DNA of 64,000 nt from CAYYMH01 sp964472785 (GTDB taxonomy: Bacteria; Zhuqueibacterota; Zhuqueibacteria; Thermofontimicrobiales; Thermofontimicrobiaceae). Numbering within the stretch: position 1 is the stretch's first letter; each line of letters begins with the position of its first letter. Positions 32,378 through 42,039 of this stretch are shown one piece after another. The stretch lies in NCBI GenBank assembly GCA_964472785.1, contig CAYYMH010000007.1:1-64000 (forward strand), in the 5' to 3' direction. Both the position numbers and the translations under genes were made by a program. The notes beneath the pieces were generated by a model. It did no database searches, was not told the DNA's origin, and saw only the letters and a program-made list of their open reading frames with translations.

Positions 32378-35191
32378 ATGAACAACAAGTTCACATGTTT
32401 TGCTGTTTTTCTGTTTTCCATTTTTATCCTCGCCAGTCTAATTTTTAGCGGCACAACTGGCAAGATCGCTGGTCGGGTCATTGACTCAAATACTGGCGAA
32501 CCTTTGATCGGTGCAAATATCATGATTGAAGGCACAAATTTTGGAGCCGCGACAGATACACAAGGTGAATACTACATCATCAATGTTCCACCCGGAAAAT
32601 ATACTGTCAGGGCGATGATGATGGGCTATAAAACATTAGTTATAACTGAAGTCCAGGTCATCATTGACAGGACGACAAAAATTAATTTTGAGCTGGAAGA
32701 AACCGTGCTTGAAGGAGAAGTCGTTACGGTCACCGCAGAGAGACCGTTGATCGAAAAGGATGTTACTTCTTCTTCTGTTGTAACCACCAGCGAAGAAATC
32801 GACAAAATGCCAGTATCGACTTTTTCCGAAGTGTTAGTCATAACGCCGGGTTTTGTTGAGAGTGGAGCCGGAGATTCTCGTGAGATCAACGTTCGAGGTG
32901 GTCGGACAAATGAAATGTCATACATGATCGATGGGTTTTATGTCGAAGATCCGCTGATGGGTGGAATGGGTAGCGATGTCGCCAATGTTGGCATTTCGGA
33001 GTTAGCGGTGATGACAGGTACCTTCAATGCTGAATACGGAGAAGCGATGTCCGGTGTTTTAAATATCGTGACCAAGGAGGGTGGTAATAATTACAACGGA
33101 CGAATCCGCTTTTTTACGGATAAGTATGTCAACCCGCATGAGTACGAATATCTGCACAAATATTTGAATGAAAACGGTCGCTGGACAGATAAAGACGGAA
33201 ATTATGTGACTGGTCAGTACAATCCACAGACAACTCCCGGAGAGAATTTATATGATCCCAATTTCTGGGAAACAAAAAAGAAGAAGGAAAGCGACTTCAA
33301 TGAATTTCACACTGAAATTAATTTGGGAGGACCAATTCCGCTATTAGGTCAGGGCAATTCTTTTTTCCTCGCCGGTGACATTTTGGATACGGATACCTAC
33401 TTAGGCTGGACCGGGCAACCGTATCGGAAAGAGCGACGCGGAAACGCCAAACTCGTTTTTCGACCGATCAATGAGATCAAATTTACTGTCGGCGCTGTCG
33501 GAGGGAAGAAAAGATACAAAACATACTCGCATACTAATAAATATGTTCCTGAAAATACCGGTACGAATTATGACGATAACCTTATGTTAAACGGCACATT
33601 GACTCACCAGTTAAGTCCGAGTACATTTTATACGATTAAAGGATCAATTTTTAATTCGAATCGAATGTACTATCGGTACAAAGCAGAGGATTTCTTCAGC
33701 GCTCAAGTTGATGGCGAGTGGATGGTCTGGGATCCTGAACTGGTGGATGAAAACGGAAATCCGTTGCCAGGTGTGACAAATCCCTATACCGGTATGGCTG
33801 ATATTTCACCTTCGGATCAAGAATATGAGTTTGATACAGTATATCTGAATCAAGATTCGGTCTGGACATCCGGCGGAGGTGCTGTCTGGCAGGATCGGGA
33901 CAATACGATTATTTCAGGAAAATTTGATCTGACCAGCCAGATTACAAAGGTCCATCAGATTAAACTGGGTGTTCAACTAAAAGAGACACGACTGAAATAC
34001 CATTATGTATATGGACCATATTTAGCCATCCCGGCAGTAGAAAAGTATGAACACGAACCAATAGAAGGATCCGCCTACATTCAAGATAAAATGGAATTCG
34101 AGGATTTGGGATTTGTCATCAATGCTGGCGTAAGGCTTGACTATATGGACACCCGCGCTAAATATATCTTTGATCCGCATCATCCGACGGAAGATTATGT
34201 GGTTGATCCTTTGACCGGTGAATTAGTTAAAAATCTTCAGAATGCAGAGAAAAAAATGTATATTAGTCCGAGATTGGGGTTTGCGCACCCGGTTTTGGAT
34301 AGGGCAGTGCTCCATTTCGCTTATGGCCATTTTTATCAGATACCGCAGTATCAATATCTGTTTTTATCCGAAAATATGGACGATCAATATTATCCATTTC
34401 CGAATATGGCGATATCCGGAATTTACACCCAGCTCGGCAATGCGAACTTAAAGCCAGAGAAAACAATCGCCTATGAGCTTGGATTGGAAACAAAGCTGTC
34501 AAACAACATTTCTTTTGACGTGACGTTTTATTATAAAAACATTTTCGATTATACGACATTCCGCCGCTATCAGGCAGTTCCCGTACAATATCACAGATTT
34601 ATCAATCAGGATTATGCCAATAGTCGGGGAGTCGAATTAACACTTAAAAAACGGTTCTCCAATTATTTTGGCGGGCAGATCAATTATACGCTATCAAAAG
34701 CTGAAGGTAATGCATCTGATGTTACGGATTCCTGGAATGATTGGTACAGTTTTTCGGTGAATAAAACATATCCGCCGAAAAAAACCATCAATCTTGATTG
34801 GGATCAAACCCACACGTTAAATTTTGTGGTGGATATTGGAAAACCAGGAAATTGGGGCTTGAATATCGTTGGCAATTACGGCAGTGGATTACCTTACACA
34901 CCACTGAGCAGCCGTGGATTAAGAATCGACGAGCCTAATAGTGCGCGTAAACCCTGGACCATGACCGTAGATTTGCGAGCAACTAAAAGTTTGAAATGGT
35001 CGGGTATTGATTTTACACTGTACGCTGATTTTCAAAACATTCTTGGTAAAGAGAATGTTTATCTTGTCTATGGCTCAACAGGAAAACCTGATGTGAATGC
35101 AAATTGGGATTATTCAGTGGATTGGATCAATCGTCCTTATTTTTATGGAACTCCACGTACATTTCAAGTCGGTATTGCTGCCGGATTCTAA
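32378..35191 (+). CDS. TonB-dependent receptor, SusC-like (module 3)
   Basis: A 937-residue outer-membrane receptor. Signal peptide, then carboxypeptidase-regulatory-like domain (GKIAGRVIDSNTGEPLIGANI), TonB-box-like EVVTVTAERP, plug (INVRGGRTNEMSYMIDGFYV, FNAEYGEAMSGVLNIVTKEGG) and a barrel ending RTFQVGIAAGF. It diverges more from modules 1 and 2 in the barrel but keeps NLDWDQTHTLNFVVDIGKPGNWGLNI-type strands near the C-terminus (shared core LDWDQTHTLNF). A strong GAGGAGG precedes ATG. A long non-coding region upstream may regulate it. The substrate is unknown. Confidence 0.88.
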   Translation: MNNKFTCFAVFLFSIFILASLIFSGTTGKIAGRVIDSNTGEPLIGANIMIEGTNFGAATDTQGEYYIINVPPGKYTVRAMMMGYKTLVITEVQVIIDRTTKINFELEETVLEGEVVTVTAERPLIEKDVTSSSVVTTSEEIDKMPVSTFSEVLVITPGFVESGAGDSREINVRGGRTNEMSYMIDGFYVEDPLMGGMGSDVANVGISELAVMTGTFNAEYGEAMSGVLNIVTKEGGNNYNGRIRFFTDKYVNPHEYEYLHKYLNENGRWTDKDGNYVTGQYNPQTTPGENLYDPNFWETKKKKESDFNEFHTEINLGGPIPLLGQGNSFFLAGDILDTDTYLGWTGQPYRKERRGNAKLVFRPINEIKFTVGAVGGKKRYKTYSHTNKYVPENTGTNYDDNLMLNGTLTHQLSPSTFYTIKGSIFNSNRMYYRYKAEDFFSAQVDGEWMVWDPELVDENGNPLPGVTNPYTGMADISPSDQEYEFDTVYLNQDSVWTSGGGAVWQDRDNTIISGKFDLTSQITKVHQIKLGVQLKETRLKYHYVYGPYLAIPAVEKYEHEPIEGSAYIQDKMEFEDLGFVINAGVRLDYMDTRAKYIFDPHHPTEDYVVDPLTGELVKNLQNAEKKMYISPRLGFAHPVLDRAVLHFAYGHFYQIPQYQYLFLSENMDDQYYPFPNMAISGIYTQLGNANLKPEKTIAYELGLETKLSNNISFDVTFYYKNIFDYTTFRRYQAVPVQYHRFINQDYANSRGVELTLKKRFSNYFGGQINYTLSKAEGNASDVTDSWNDWYSFSVNKTYPPKKTINLDWDQTHTLNFVVDIGKPGNWGLNIVGNYGSGLPYTPLSSRGLRIDEPNSARKPWTMTVDLRATKSLKWSGIDFTLYADFQNILGKENVYLVYGSTGKPDVNANWDYSVDWINRPYFYGTPRTFQVGIAAGF

Positions 35192-35227
35192 TTAACAGCA
35201 GATACTAAAATCTAAGGAGGAAATATT

Positions 35228-38062
35228 ATGATAAAGAAGACCTTTCTCCTATTCATTATATTGTCATTTGTCCTCAGTGCGAACCACTCTCTGCTTGCGC
35301 AGGCACCAGGACCAATGACCAAATGGGAGTATTACAATTATTTACGACAGAAATACGAACCTGATACCGATAAAAGGATTGCTAAACCATTCGGATTTAA
35401 TGACCGAAAGTACGGACGTTTTGATGTTGGCAAAATTGGACTGGAAATAAATAATGCCAATACTTTAGGATACAGCCGGGAAATGTTGACTTTTGAGTAT
35501 CCGATCGGAGCTGGTATCACCTATCAATGGTGCCAAACTCTGATTGTCGGTGGAATCTTAAACGGAGAAAAGCGGGTTTCAAACGGAGGTGTCGGTATTT
35601 TTCAGCAAGCCAACGAAGGACATTTCGAACCATTGCCCGGTTATGACTCCGGAATCGGTGATAATGGTTTAGCTATGAGCAACAAACCGAATTCCTGGGC
35701 TGATGTATGGCCTGACGATGTTGGTCCCATAGGATCGATCGGATTTCCCGGTGTAAAAGAAGACGGCGAGGTGGCTGGAGATGCTGAAGGAATTTGGATG
35801 GCAACTGATGATTGTGAGGATTGTCAGCAGCTAACACCGTTGCATATCAAGAGTTTCGGTCGGGGAATTCAGTTTTCCAGTGTTCTTGCCGAAGACATTA
35901 TTGTGTTTAAGTACTATTTAACAAATACCGGAACAGATACGATTAAAGACTGCTATGTCGGTGTTTACACAGAAATGGATTGCCCCGAAGAAGGAAATAA
36001 TGAGTGGGAAGACGATTACGCAAAATTTATTTCCATCGAAGAAGACTCTGTGCTGGGGAATTTTCTGTATATTTGGGATGGCGATGATAAAGCAGCCGGT
36101 TATATTGAGAAGGGCGTTGCCTGGCAGGGTTTGAAAATGTTGGAAACACCGTTAGGCCCTGATGGTAAACAATTGGGCTTGACCACATTATCTATTGCAA
36201 CATACACGGATTTTTACGCGCTTCCGACGCAGGCTGACCTTTATGATGAATTGACAATCGGTATCGAAGAAGTTCATAATGTGGATCCGCATCCGGGTGA
36301 TTGGACGCAGACGCCGAATACTTACGGTCCTGATGTTGCATCTGTGCATGCTGCCGGGCCTTTTGATTTTCCGCCCGGAGAAACAGTGACATTCACTTTC
36401 GCCAATATTTTTGGTATTAACAAAGCGGATTTAATGGCGAATACTGCATTAGCTCAAACTGTTTATGATTTAAATTATAAAACAGCTAAACCCCCAGAAC
36501 AGCCAAATGTTCGTGCAGTAGCAAGTGATCAGCAAGTCACTTTGTATTGGGACGCCGAGCCCAGCGAAAGTTCAGTTGATGATTTCACTGGCAATAACGC
36601 GTTCGAAGGATACAAAATTTACCGTTCCACCGATCGCGGACAAAGCTGGGGAGAACCGATTACAAATGCTGTTGGCGCGCTGGTCGGTTATGTTCCCATC
36701 GCAGAATGTGATCTGGATAATGGTATCAAGGGTGTGAGCACGCTCGATCCATATTTCTTTCTGGGCGAAGACACCGGATTGTTCCACAAATTTGTTGACA
36801 GGAATTTAAAGAATGGCGTCGAATACTGGTACGCTGTCTGTGCTTATGATCATGAAGATGTATGGGATATTTTACCTGTAGTGCCAATGGAAAATCCTCG
36901 ACTCTCAAATGCGAGTTATGAAGGCGATAATACTGTTGCTGTAATCCCGCAGAAAAAGCCGGCAGGATATGAAGGTGCGGAGTTATCATTCCGGGTATTT
37001 GGGAGCACATCAGTTGATTTGATGTGGGAAGTAATGGACGAAAGTGCCATTCCAAACAATGTTTATACCGTCACCATCGATGATACGACCAATCCAGCCC
37101 GGAAAACATTTTCGGTTTACGATAGTCTCAAAAATCAGATGATTTTAGAGGACATTGCAAAATTGCACGGTGAGGAAGATACGCCCACCTTTAACGGTAT
37201 AAAATTGCTTGTCGTTGATGAGGATCGTGTTTCATTCGATAGGGAAAGAAGTTACTGGGCAACCGAACAGGGAGATACAAGTGACTGTAACTGGTCATTG
37301 AATTCGGCAGGAAGTCCGGCTCCTTATGATTATGAAATACGATTTAACGCACAGGGAGATACGTGTTTCTATCCACCGACAATGATCGTACCATTTCAAA
37401 TTTGGAATGTAACGCTGAATCATCAGGTTGATGTTGCCAACTTTACGCCGTCCCCCAATGATACGACACAGGAAATGCGGGATAGCTGGACAAGTGGTGA
37501 TTATATACAAATCAGAGAGATAATCGATGGCAGAACCAAATTGACTTACGCCTTCGTTATGGAATCCGATCCGGTTTATATCAACACGACGATAAATGGG
37601 GTTGATACAACAATTATTGATCCGAGTTGGACAGATTTACCGCCTGAAGAGGGTGATATTGCTCGATGTTTCTCGAAAATACCGTTGACTTCCATTGATC
37701 ACTTTAAACTGTACACGAAAAAAGCGACTACGGAAAATGCAACAGAAAAAGATTTGGATGCGATTACTGTCATTCCGAATCCTTATACAGTGACTTCTTC
37801 TTATGAAACGCAACCATGGATTAAGGAACTACAATTCCATAATTTGCCCGAAGAATGTGAGATTCGAATATTTAACATTTCAGGCGATCTGATACAAATC
37901 TTACATCATGAGCCTGGAAGTGAAGGGTATCGAGGACCATCTGTTGAGGCTTGGAATTTATGGACTTATAATCAGCAGGAAGTCGCTTTTGGAGTTTACA
38001 TTTTTCATGTGAAGGCAAAGGGCGTTGGAGAGAAGTTGGGTAAATTTGCCATAATTAAGTAG
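35228..38062 (+). CDS. Large secreted surface protein with variant T9SS tail (module 3)
   Basis: A 944-residue paralogue in the family of secreted module proteins. The signal peptide ends near LLAQA. The N-terminal region follows the same plan (GRFDVGKIGLEINN, EYPIGAGITYQW, EPLPGYDSG, DVWPDD). It lacks the DGIDNDGDG loops seen in modules 1 and 2, and has clustered cysteines (DDCEDCQQ). A fibronectin-like segment (NVRAVASDQQVTLYWD) lies at about residue 425, and the sorting-like tail starts near 842 (ITVIPNPYTV, CEIRIFNISGDLIQILHH, LGKFAIIK). It starts 36 bases after the receptor behind AAGGAGGA, and the PorV-like gene is 49 bases downstream. Confidence 0.76.
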   Translation: MIKKTFLLFIILSFVLSANHSLLAQAPGPMTKWEYYNYLRQKYEPDTDKRIAKPFGFNDRKYGRFDVGKIGLEINNANTLGYSREMLTFEYPIGAGITYQWCQTLIVGGILNGEKRVSNGGVGIFQQANEGHFEPLPGYDSGIGDNGLAMSNKPNSWADVWPDDVGPIGSIGFPGVKEDGEVAGDAEGIWMATDDCEDCQQLTPLHIKSFGRGIQFSSVLAEDIIVFKYYLTNTGTDTIKDCYVGVYTEMDCPEEGNNEWEDDYAKFISIEEDSVLGNFLYIWDGDDKAAGYIEKGVAWQGLKMLETPLGPDGKQLGLTTLSIATYTDFYALPTQADLYDELTIGIEEVHNVDPHPGDWTQTPNTYGPDVASVHAAGPFDFPPGETVTFTFANIFGINKADLMANTALAQTVYDLNYKTAKPPEQPNVRAVASDQQVTLYWDAEPSESSVDDFTGNNAFEGYKIYRSTDRGQSWGEPITNAVGALVGYVPIAECDLDNGIKGVSTLDPYFFLGEDTGLFHKFVDRNLKNGVEYWYAVCAYDHEDVWDILPVVPMENPRLSNASYEGDNTVAVIPQKKPAGYEGAELSFRVFGSTSVDLMWEVMDESAIPNNVYTVTIDDTTNPARKTFSVYDSLKNQMILEDIAKLHGEEDTPTFNGIKLLVVDEDRVSFDRERSYWATEQGDTSDCNWSLNSAGSPAPYDYEIRFNAQGDTCFYPPTMIVPFQIWNVTLNHQVDVANFTPSPNDTTQEMRDSWTSGDYIQIREIIDGRTKLTYAFVMESDPVYINTTINGVDTTIIDPSWTDLPPEEGDIARCFSKIPLTSIDHFKLYTKKATTENATEKDLDAITVIPNPYTVTSSYETQPWIKELQFHNLPEECEIRIFNISGDLIQILHHEPGSEGYRGPSVEAWNLWTYNQQEVAFGVYIFHVKAKGVGEKLGKFAIIK

Positions 38063-38111
38063 TTCAATAATTGAGATCAACTATCAGTCTCGCAATGATG
38101 GAGGAATAAAC

Positions 38112-39170
38112 ATGTTTAAAAAAATTCTATATATCATTCTGTGCCTCCTGTTGAGTACAACATTACTATTCGCTGGCAATGACAATACGGGAACGTCAGC
38201 AGCTAATTTTTTGAAAATAGGTGTCGGTTCGAGAGGTACCGGAATGGGAGGGGCATTTGTTGCCCACGTGAACGATATCTCTGCTCTGTATTGGAACCCT
38301 GCAGGGATAGCAAATATTAATTCACTGGAAGTTGGCATGTCTCATGTCAATTGGATTTTGGATATCGATCACAACTTTTTGGGCGTTGTGGTGCCTTTGG
38401 AGCGGATTGGTGTAATTGGTGTGAGTTTTACCACATTATCCATGGGTGATATGGAGAAAACAACACCGGATAATCCAAATGGCACTGGTGCATATTTTTC
38501 AGCCAACGACCTCTCAATCGGTGTATCCTACGCCAGACAACTAACGGATCGTTTTTCTGTTGGTGTGACAGCTAAGTTTATCCATGAATCCATTAGTTTT
38601 TCATCTGCAAGCACTTTTGCTATTGATGCGGGAACACAATTTGACACCGGATTTCATGGACTACGCTTTGGAGTGAGCATTACCAATTTTGGCGGAAAAA
38701 TGACACTGAAAGGTTCTGACCAGATGACCAAAGCGGATATTGATGAGGTGGTCGATGGAAACCCGATGAAAGAAGCCCGGCTGGAAACCGAAGGTTGGCC
38801 TATTCCGCTAATGTTTCGCTTTGGTCTGTCAATGGATTTCCTGAATTCGAGAGAAAATCGGCTTACCTGCAATCTGGATTTCAATGATCCGCGGGATGTC
38901 AATCCTTACGGCACATTTGGAGCTGAATACGGTTGGAATGACGCGGTATTTCTCCGCGGCGGTGTAATTTACAGCCCAAAAGAATTTAATGAAGATAAAC
39001 TTCGGGAATATGAGGAATTGGAATTAATCTATGATGTTCGGCTCGCTTTCGGCGCTGGGGTGAAATTCCAAATTCCCGGTTTGAAATCACGAGTTCGGCT
39101 GGATTATTCTTATACCGATTTGGGAATTTTGACAAATTCCCACAACTTATCTTTTATCTTTAGCTTATAG
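38112..39170 (+). CDS. PorV/PorQ-family outer-membrane protein (module 3)
   Basis: A 352-residue family member: signal peptide, then GTSAANFLKIGVGSRGTGMGGAFVAHVNDISALYWNPAGI, and a barrel with repeated VGVSFTTLSMGDM-like strands shared with the other copies. The C-terminus is LSFIFSL rather than ending in phenylalanine. GATGGAGGA precedes the ATG. Predicted to act with the preceding secreted protein; a terminator follows at 39186. Confidence 0.86.
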   Translation: MFKKILYIILCLLLSTTLLFAGNDNTGTSAANFLKIGVGSRGTGMGGAFVAHVNDISALYWNPAGIANINSLEVGMSHVNWILDIDHNFLGVVVPLERIGVIGVSFTTLSMGDMEKTTPDNPNGTGAYFSANDLSIGVSYARQLTDRFSVGVTAKFIHESISFSSASTFAIDAGTQFDTGFHGLRFGVSITNFGGKMTLKGSDQMTKADIDEVVDGNPMKEARLETEGWPIPLMFRFGLSMDFLNSRENRLTCNLDFNDPRDVNPYGTFGAEYGWNDAVFLRGGVIYSPKEFNEDKLREYEELELIYDVRLAFGAGVKFQIPGLKSRVRLDYSYTDLGILTNSHNLSFIFSL

Positions 39171-39185
39171 ATTAATTGGAAACCG

Positions 39186-39223
39186 AAAAGCAGCATCCCA
39201 TTTTTGGAATGCTGCTTTTCCTT
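39186..39223 (+). terminator. Hairpin terminator after module 3
   Basis: AAAAGCAGCAT (39186-39196) pairs perfectly with ATGCTGCTTTT (39209-39219), with further CCA/TGG pairing inside and a T-rich tail. It ends module 3 and precedes the GWxTD-like gene. Confidence 0.8.
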
Positions 39224-39261
39224 TATTAAGTAGTACTTTTACTGAAACATTGTATTTAAAA

Positions 39262-40809
39262 ATGAAATTAAGGCTAATTTACATATTTTTAGCAATCGGT
39301 TTGATAAATTATAATGGAATTGCCGAGACTGTTTTTAAAAACGATGCGCAGCGTCAGGCAGCATTTCGTTTAATTTTACCTGATGAAGTCAGGAATATCT
39401 ACGACCAGATCATTGTTCCTTCTGAAAAAAAGGAATGGGAAGAAAAATATTGGAAGTTGCTCGATCCGACACCAAATACAGAGGAAAATGAATTTTTTAA
39501 TGAATTCATTGCTCGGTTTGAGCATGCTTACAAGAACTATTCGAATATCCAAAAACCATTATTCCTTGATGATCGCGGAAAATATTACGTAAAATATGGT
39601 TTGCCGGACGATAAAGTCGTTTCAGTGGGCATCGGCAAAGCATATTCCGACAATGAAACCTGGGCTTATTATGATTACAACCTGTACGTCGATTTTGTCG
39701 ATCAAATCGGATTTGGATTTCAAGAAGTTCGCAGCCTGTTGGAAGCAGTGACGAGCGGTCCGTCAAACGTGAAAATCTTAACAGCCGCTGATCTTTATGT
39801 GGAGCGGGAAACGCTTCATCAGAAATATTCAAGCTTTCGTGACGTTCTTTCAGGGCGATCGGCAGGATTACCTTCGGAAACGATATTTTACAGAATTGCC
39901 GATGATCTGTCTTCAGAAAAAAGATTAATGCTTGAGAACGCCCCGCCGATGCAGTTTAGCTTTCGCTATAATAAAGTTGCACTGGATGCGAGATTATCCA
40001 GCGCTTTGTTTCAAGGACGATTGGGATTTTCTCGAGCTGAGTTTTATTATAGTTTTCCGTTGAATCAACTTAAATTTCAGGAAGCCACACAAATGCCATT
40101 TGAAACGCTCGTCGAGAAACAGTTGACGATTTACAACCAGAACTTTGAAAAAGTGGTCCAAAAAGATGAAACACTGAAGTTGTTTGCCAGAAATGAAAAT
40201 GAAATTAACAAAAGATTTTATATCAATCAACACACAGAAGAGCTGATGCCCGGCAATTATCACGTCGTACTCAAGCTGGACGACATCAGTGGCGACCGTA
40301 TGGCAATTTTACGCTCTCAACTCCAGGTTAGAGAATTTAGTGACGATACACTCATGCTGAGCGATATACAAATCTCCTCGCGAATTAATCAGAGAGATGT
40401 GCAGCACCGAAATTTAAAACCGAACGCCATTCAGGTTGTTCCCTACCTCGGAAACATCGTGAACAAATCGAAACCGATTTACTTTTATTTCGAGATTTAC
40501 AATTTACAATTGAATGATCAAAACCGATCTCGATTTCGAGTTGAATACGAAGTGAATACACTCCCCGATTATCAAAAATCTCCGTTAAGTTCCGCCTTAA
40601 AATTTGTCAGCAAACTGGTCACAGGTAAGGATTCCAAAGAGACCATCGGAAGTTCATTCGAGACTGAAGGAAATAGCGCTTTTCAACAAATCTATTTCCA
40701 AATTAATTTTTCTGAATTTCCAGCAGTTCCCACTCAGATTACGATTAGTGCGAAGGATTTGGAAAGCGGTCAGTCTGCCTCCAATTTTAAACGCATTGTC
40801 CTGAGGTAA
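39262..40809 (+). CDS. GWxTD-domain-like exported protein
   Basis: A 515-residue exported protein of unknown function. The signal peptide is KLRLIYIFLAIGLINYNGIA. Residues about 55-115 match the GWxTD family (KYWKLLDPTPNTEENEFFNEF, then GKYYVKYGLPDD), a domain found in Acidobacteria, Ignavibacteria and relatives. The diagnostic GWxTD pentapeptide itself is not present here; the corresponding place reads PLFLDDRGKYY. The remainder is probably beta-rich (LMLSDIQISSRI, QIYFQINFSEFP). I place the start at ATG 39262; a TTG at 39250 is also in frame and neither has a clear ribosome-binding site. It follows the module 3 terminator, so it is probably a separate unit. Confidence 0.7.
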   Translation: MKLRLIYIFLAIGLINYNGIAETVFKNDAQRQAAFRLILPDEVRNIYDQIIVPSEKKEWEEKYWKLLDPTPNTEENEFFNEFIARFEHAYKNYSNIQKPLFLDDRGKYYVKYGLPDDKVVSVGIGKAYSDNETWAYYDYNLYVDFVDQIGFGFQEVRSLLEAVTSGPSNVKILTAADLYVERETLHQKYSSFRDVLSGRSAGLPSETIFYRIADDLSSEKRLMLENAPPMQFSFRYNKVALDARLSSALFQGRLGFSRAEFYYSFPLNQLKFQEATQMPFETLVEKQLTIYNQNFEKVVQKDETLKLFARNENEINKRFYINQHTEELMPGNYHVVLKLDDISGDRMAILRSQLQVREFSDDTLMLSDIQISSRINQRDVQHRNLKPNAIQVVPYLGNIVNKSKPIYFYFEIYNLQLNDQNRSRFRVEYEVNTLPDYQKSPLSSALKFVSKLVTGKDSKETIGSSFETEGNSAFQQIYFQINFSEFPAVPTQITISAKDLESGQSASNFKRIVLR

Positions 40810-40875
40810 ATTTTTTTTCTTCCATTTTACACGACGTTGCTGAAATTATTTACTCCCCAAAAAAATATTCAATTA

Positions 40876-40966
40876 TTTACAGATAAACACGGTTTTAAAA
40901 TTATCTATTACAGAAAATTATTTAAATCATAAAAAAATCTGTAAAAATCAGTGTTAATCAATGGCT
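40876..40966. repeat. Possible degenerate copy of an intergenic repeat
   Basis: This stretch reads ACAGATAAACACGG...AAAAATCTGTAAAAATCAGTG and resembles, in the same order, the repeat at 54651-54737 (ACAGATGTGCACTG...AAAATCTGTGTCTATCCGTG). Both have outward ACAGAT and inward ATCTGT arms. Similarity is partial, so this may be a decayed copy. Confidence 0.35.
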
Positions 40967-41010
40967 AAAATAAAAGTGTTTGGCTGTAAGAAAAAAAATT
41001 AAAAAAACAC

Positions 41011-41039
41011 TTGACATTTCAAAAACTTCATATTATATT
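41011..41039 (+). promoter_or_regulatory. Promoter of the rpiR-peptidase-module 4 operon
   Basis: TTGACA (41011-41016) and TATATT (41034-41039) with exactly 17 bases between them, the best sigma70-type match seen in the window. It lies about 57 bases before the RpiR-family gene and immediately upstream of the tandem repeats at 41044-41088. Confidence 0.7.
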
Positions 41040-41043
41040 ATAG

Positions 41044-41088
41044 TGAAATAAAAATTACATTAATCAAAAATATGAAATAAAAATTACA
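41044..41088 (+). promoter_or_regulatory. Tandem operator-like repeats
   Basis: Two exact copies of TGAAATAAAAATTACA at 41044-41059 and 41073-41088, 29 bases apart start to start. Each is an imperfect palindrome (TGAAAT, four bases, ATTACA) that resembles the TGTAAT...ATTACA sites reported for the RpiR-family regulator HexR. They lie between the promoter and the RpiR-family gene, so autoregulation is likely. Confidence 0.55.
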
Positions 41089-41095
41089 CAAATTA

Positions 41096-41959
41096 ATGAA
41101 AAAGCGAAAACAGATCGAAGAAAAGATATTCTCAATCGCGGCTTCATTACCTCCAAATCAAAAACGAATCGCTGATTTCTTTATCGAAAATATTGATGTA
41201 ATTGCTCTCCTGCCGATAAATGCTATTGCCCAAAAGGCACAAGTCAGTGAAGCGTCGATTGTTAGATTCGCACAATCCATTGGTTTCAGAGGTTATAAAG
41301 AACTAAAAGATGAACTCTCCACCTCTTTAGAAAATCAACTTTCCCCAACTGAACGCTACCAACATGCGATAACCGAAACTGAAAAAACACCGGATGTTCT
41401 CAAATTAGTTGCTCAAAATGTAAAAACCAATATCAATGACACGATCCGTTCTTTGAATGTTGAAACATTTTCCAACGTTGTTGAAAAAATTATGTCATCG
41501 AAAAGCATCTACTGCTTCGGATTGGAATTGTCATACCATTTATCTCAGCTGCTTACTTTTTTGTTGCGGCTGTATGCTTATGATGCACACCATTTATCAC
41601 TTGATTTTTTGCGCTACCAGGAGCAAATAGCTTTTTTAACGAAAAAAGATTTGTTGATCGCTTTTAGTTTTTCGCCCTATTCTCGTGAAACTGTTGAGGC
41701 AGCAGAATTTGCTCAGAAACAAGGATTGTCGGTTGTTGCCTTTACAGATAAGAAGATCGCTCCGATTCGAGAATTTGCGGATCACTGTATCCAAATCAAA
41801 ACGGATAATATTATGTTTACCAATTCATTGGGTTCGGTAGCAGTTGTTATTAATGCCATCATTACTGAACTGAATTTGCGTGACAAACAGCGAACATTGA
41901 AAGCGCTAAAAATTATTGAAGAGAGCATTGCAGACGATCGTTATTATATTTCCGGGTAA
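41096..41959 (+). CDS. RpiR/MurR-family transcriptional regulator
   Basis: A 287-residue regulator with an N-terminal RpiR-type helix-turn-helix (LPINAIAQKAQVSEASIVRFAQSIGFRGYKELK, split about residues 39-71) and a C-terminal SIS sugar-phosphate-binding domain at about 125-265 (LLIAFSFSPYSRETVEAAEFAQKQGLSVVAFTD, around 190). The first SIS loop reads CFGLELSYHL and lacks the usual glycine-serine pattern, so the effector may be atypical. No clear ribosome-binding site precedes ATG. It heads an apparent operon with the M20 peptidase and module 4, suggesting that it controls them in response to a phosphosugar or related ligand. Confidence 0.88.
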   Translation: MKKRKQIEEKIFSIAASLPPNQKRIADFFIENIDVIALLPINAIAQKAQVSEASIVRFAQSIGFRGYKELKDELSTSLENQLSPTERYQHAITETEKTPDVLKLVAQNVKTNINDTIRSLNVETFSNVVEKIMSSKSIYCFGLELSYHLSQLLTFLLRLYAYDAHHLSLDFLRYQEQIAFLTKKDLLIAFSFSPYSRETVEAAEFAQKQGLSVVAFTDKKIAPIREFADHCIQIKTDNIMFTNSLGSVAVVINAIITELNLRDKQRTLKALKIIEESIADDRYYISG

Positions 41960-42039
41960 AAAGTGATGACACCATAGTTTGTAGTTTACGGATAAAAATA
42001 AGTGCAGTTATTCATTCTAAATATGGAGACAGTTTAATA

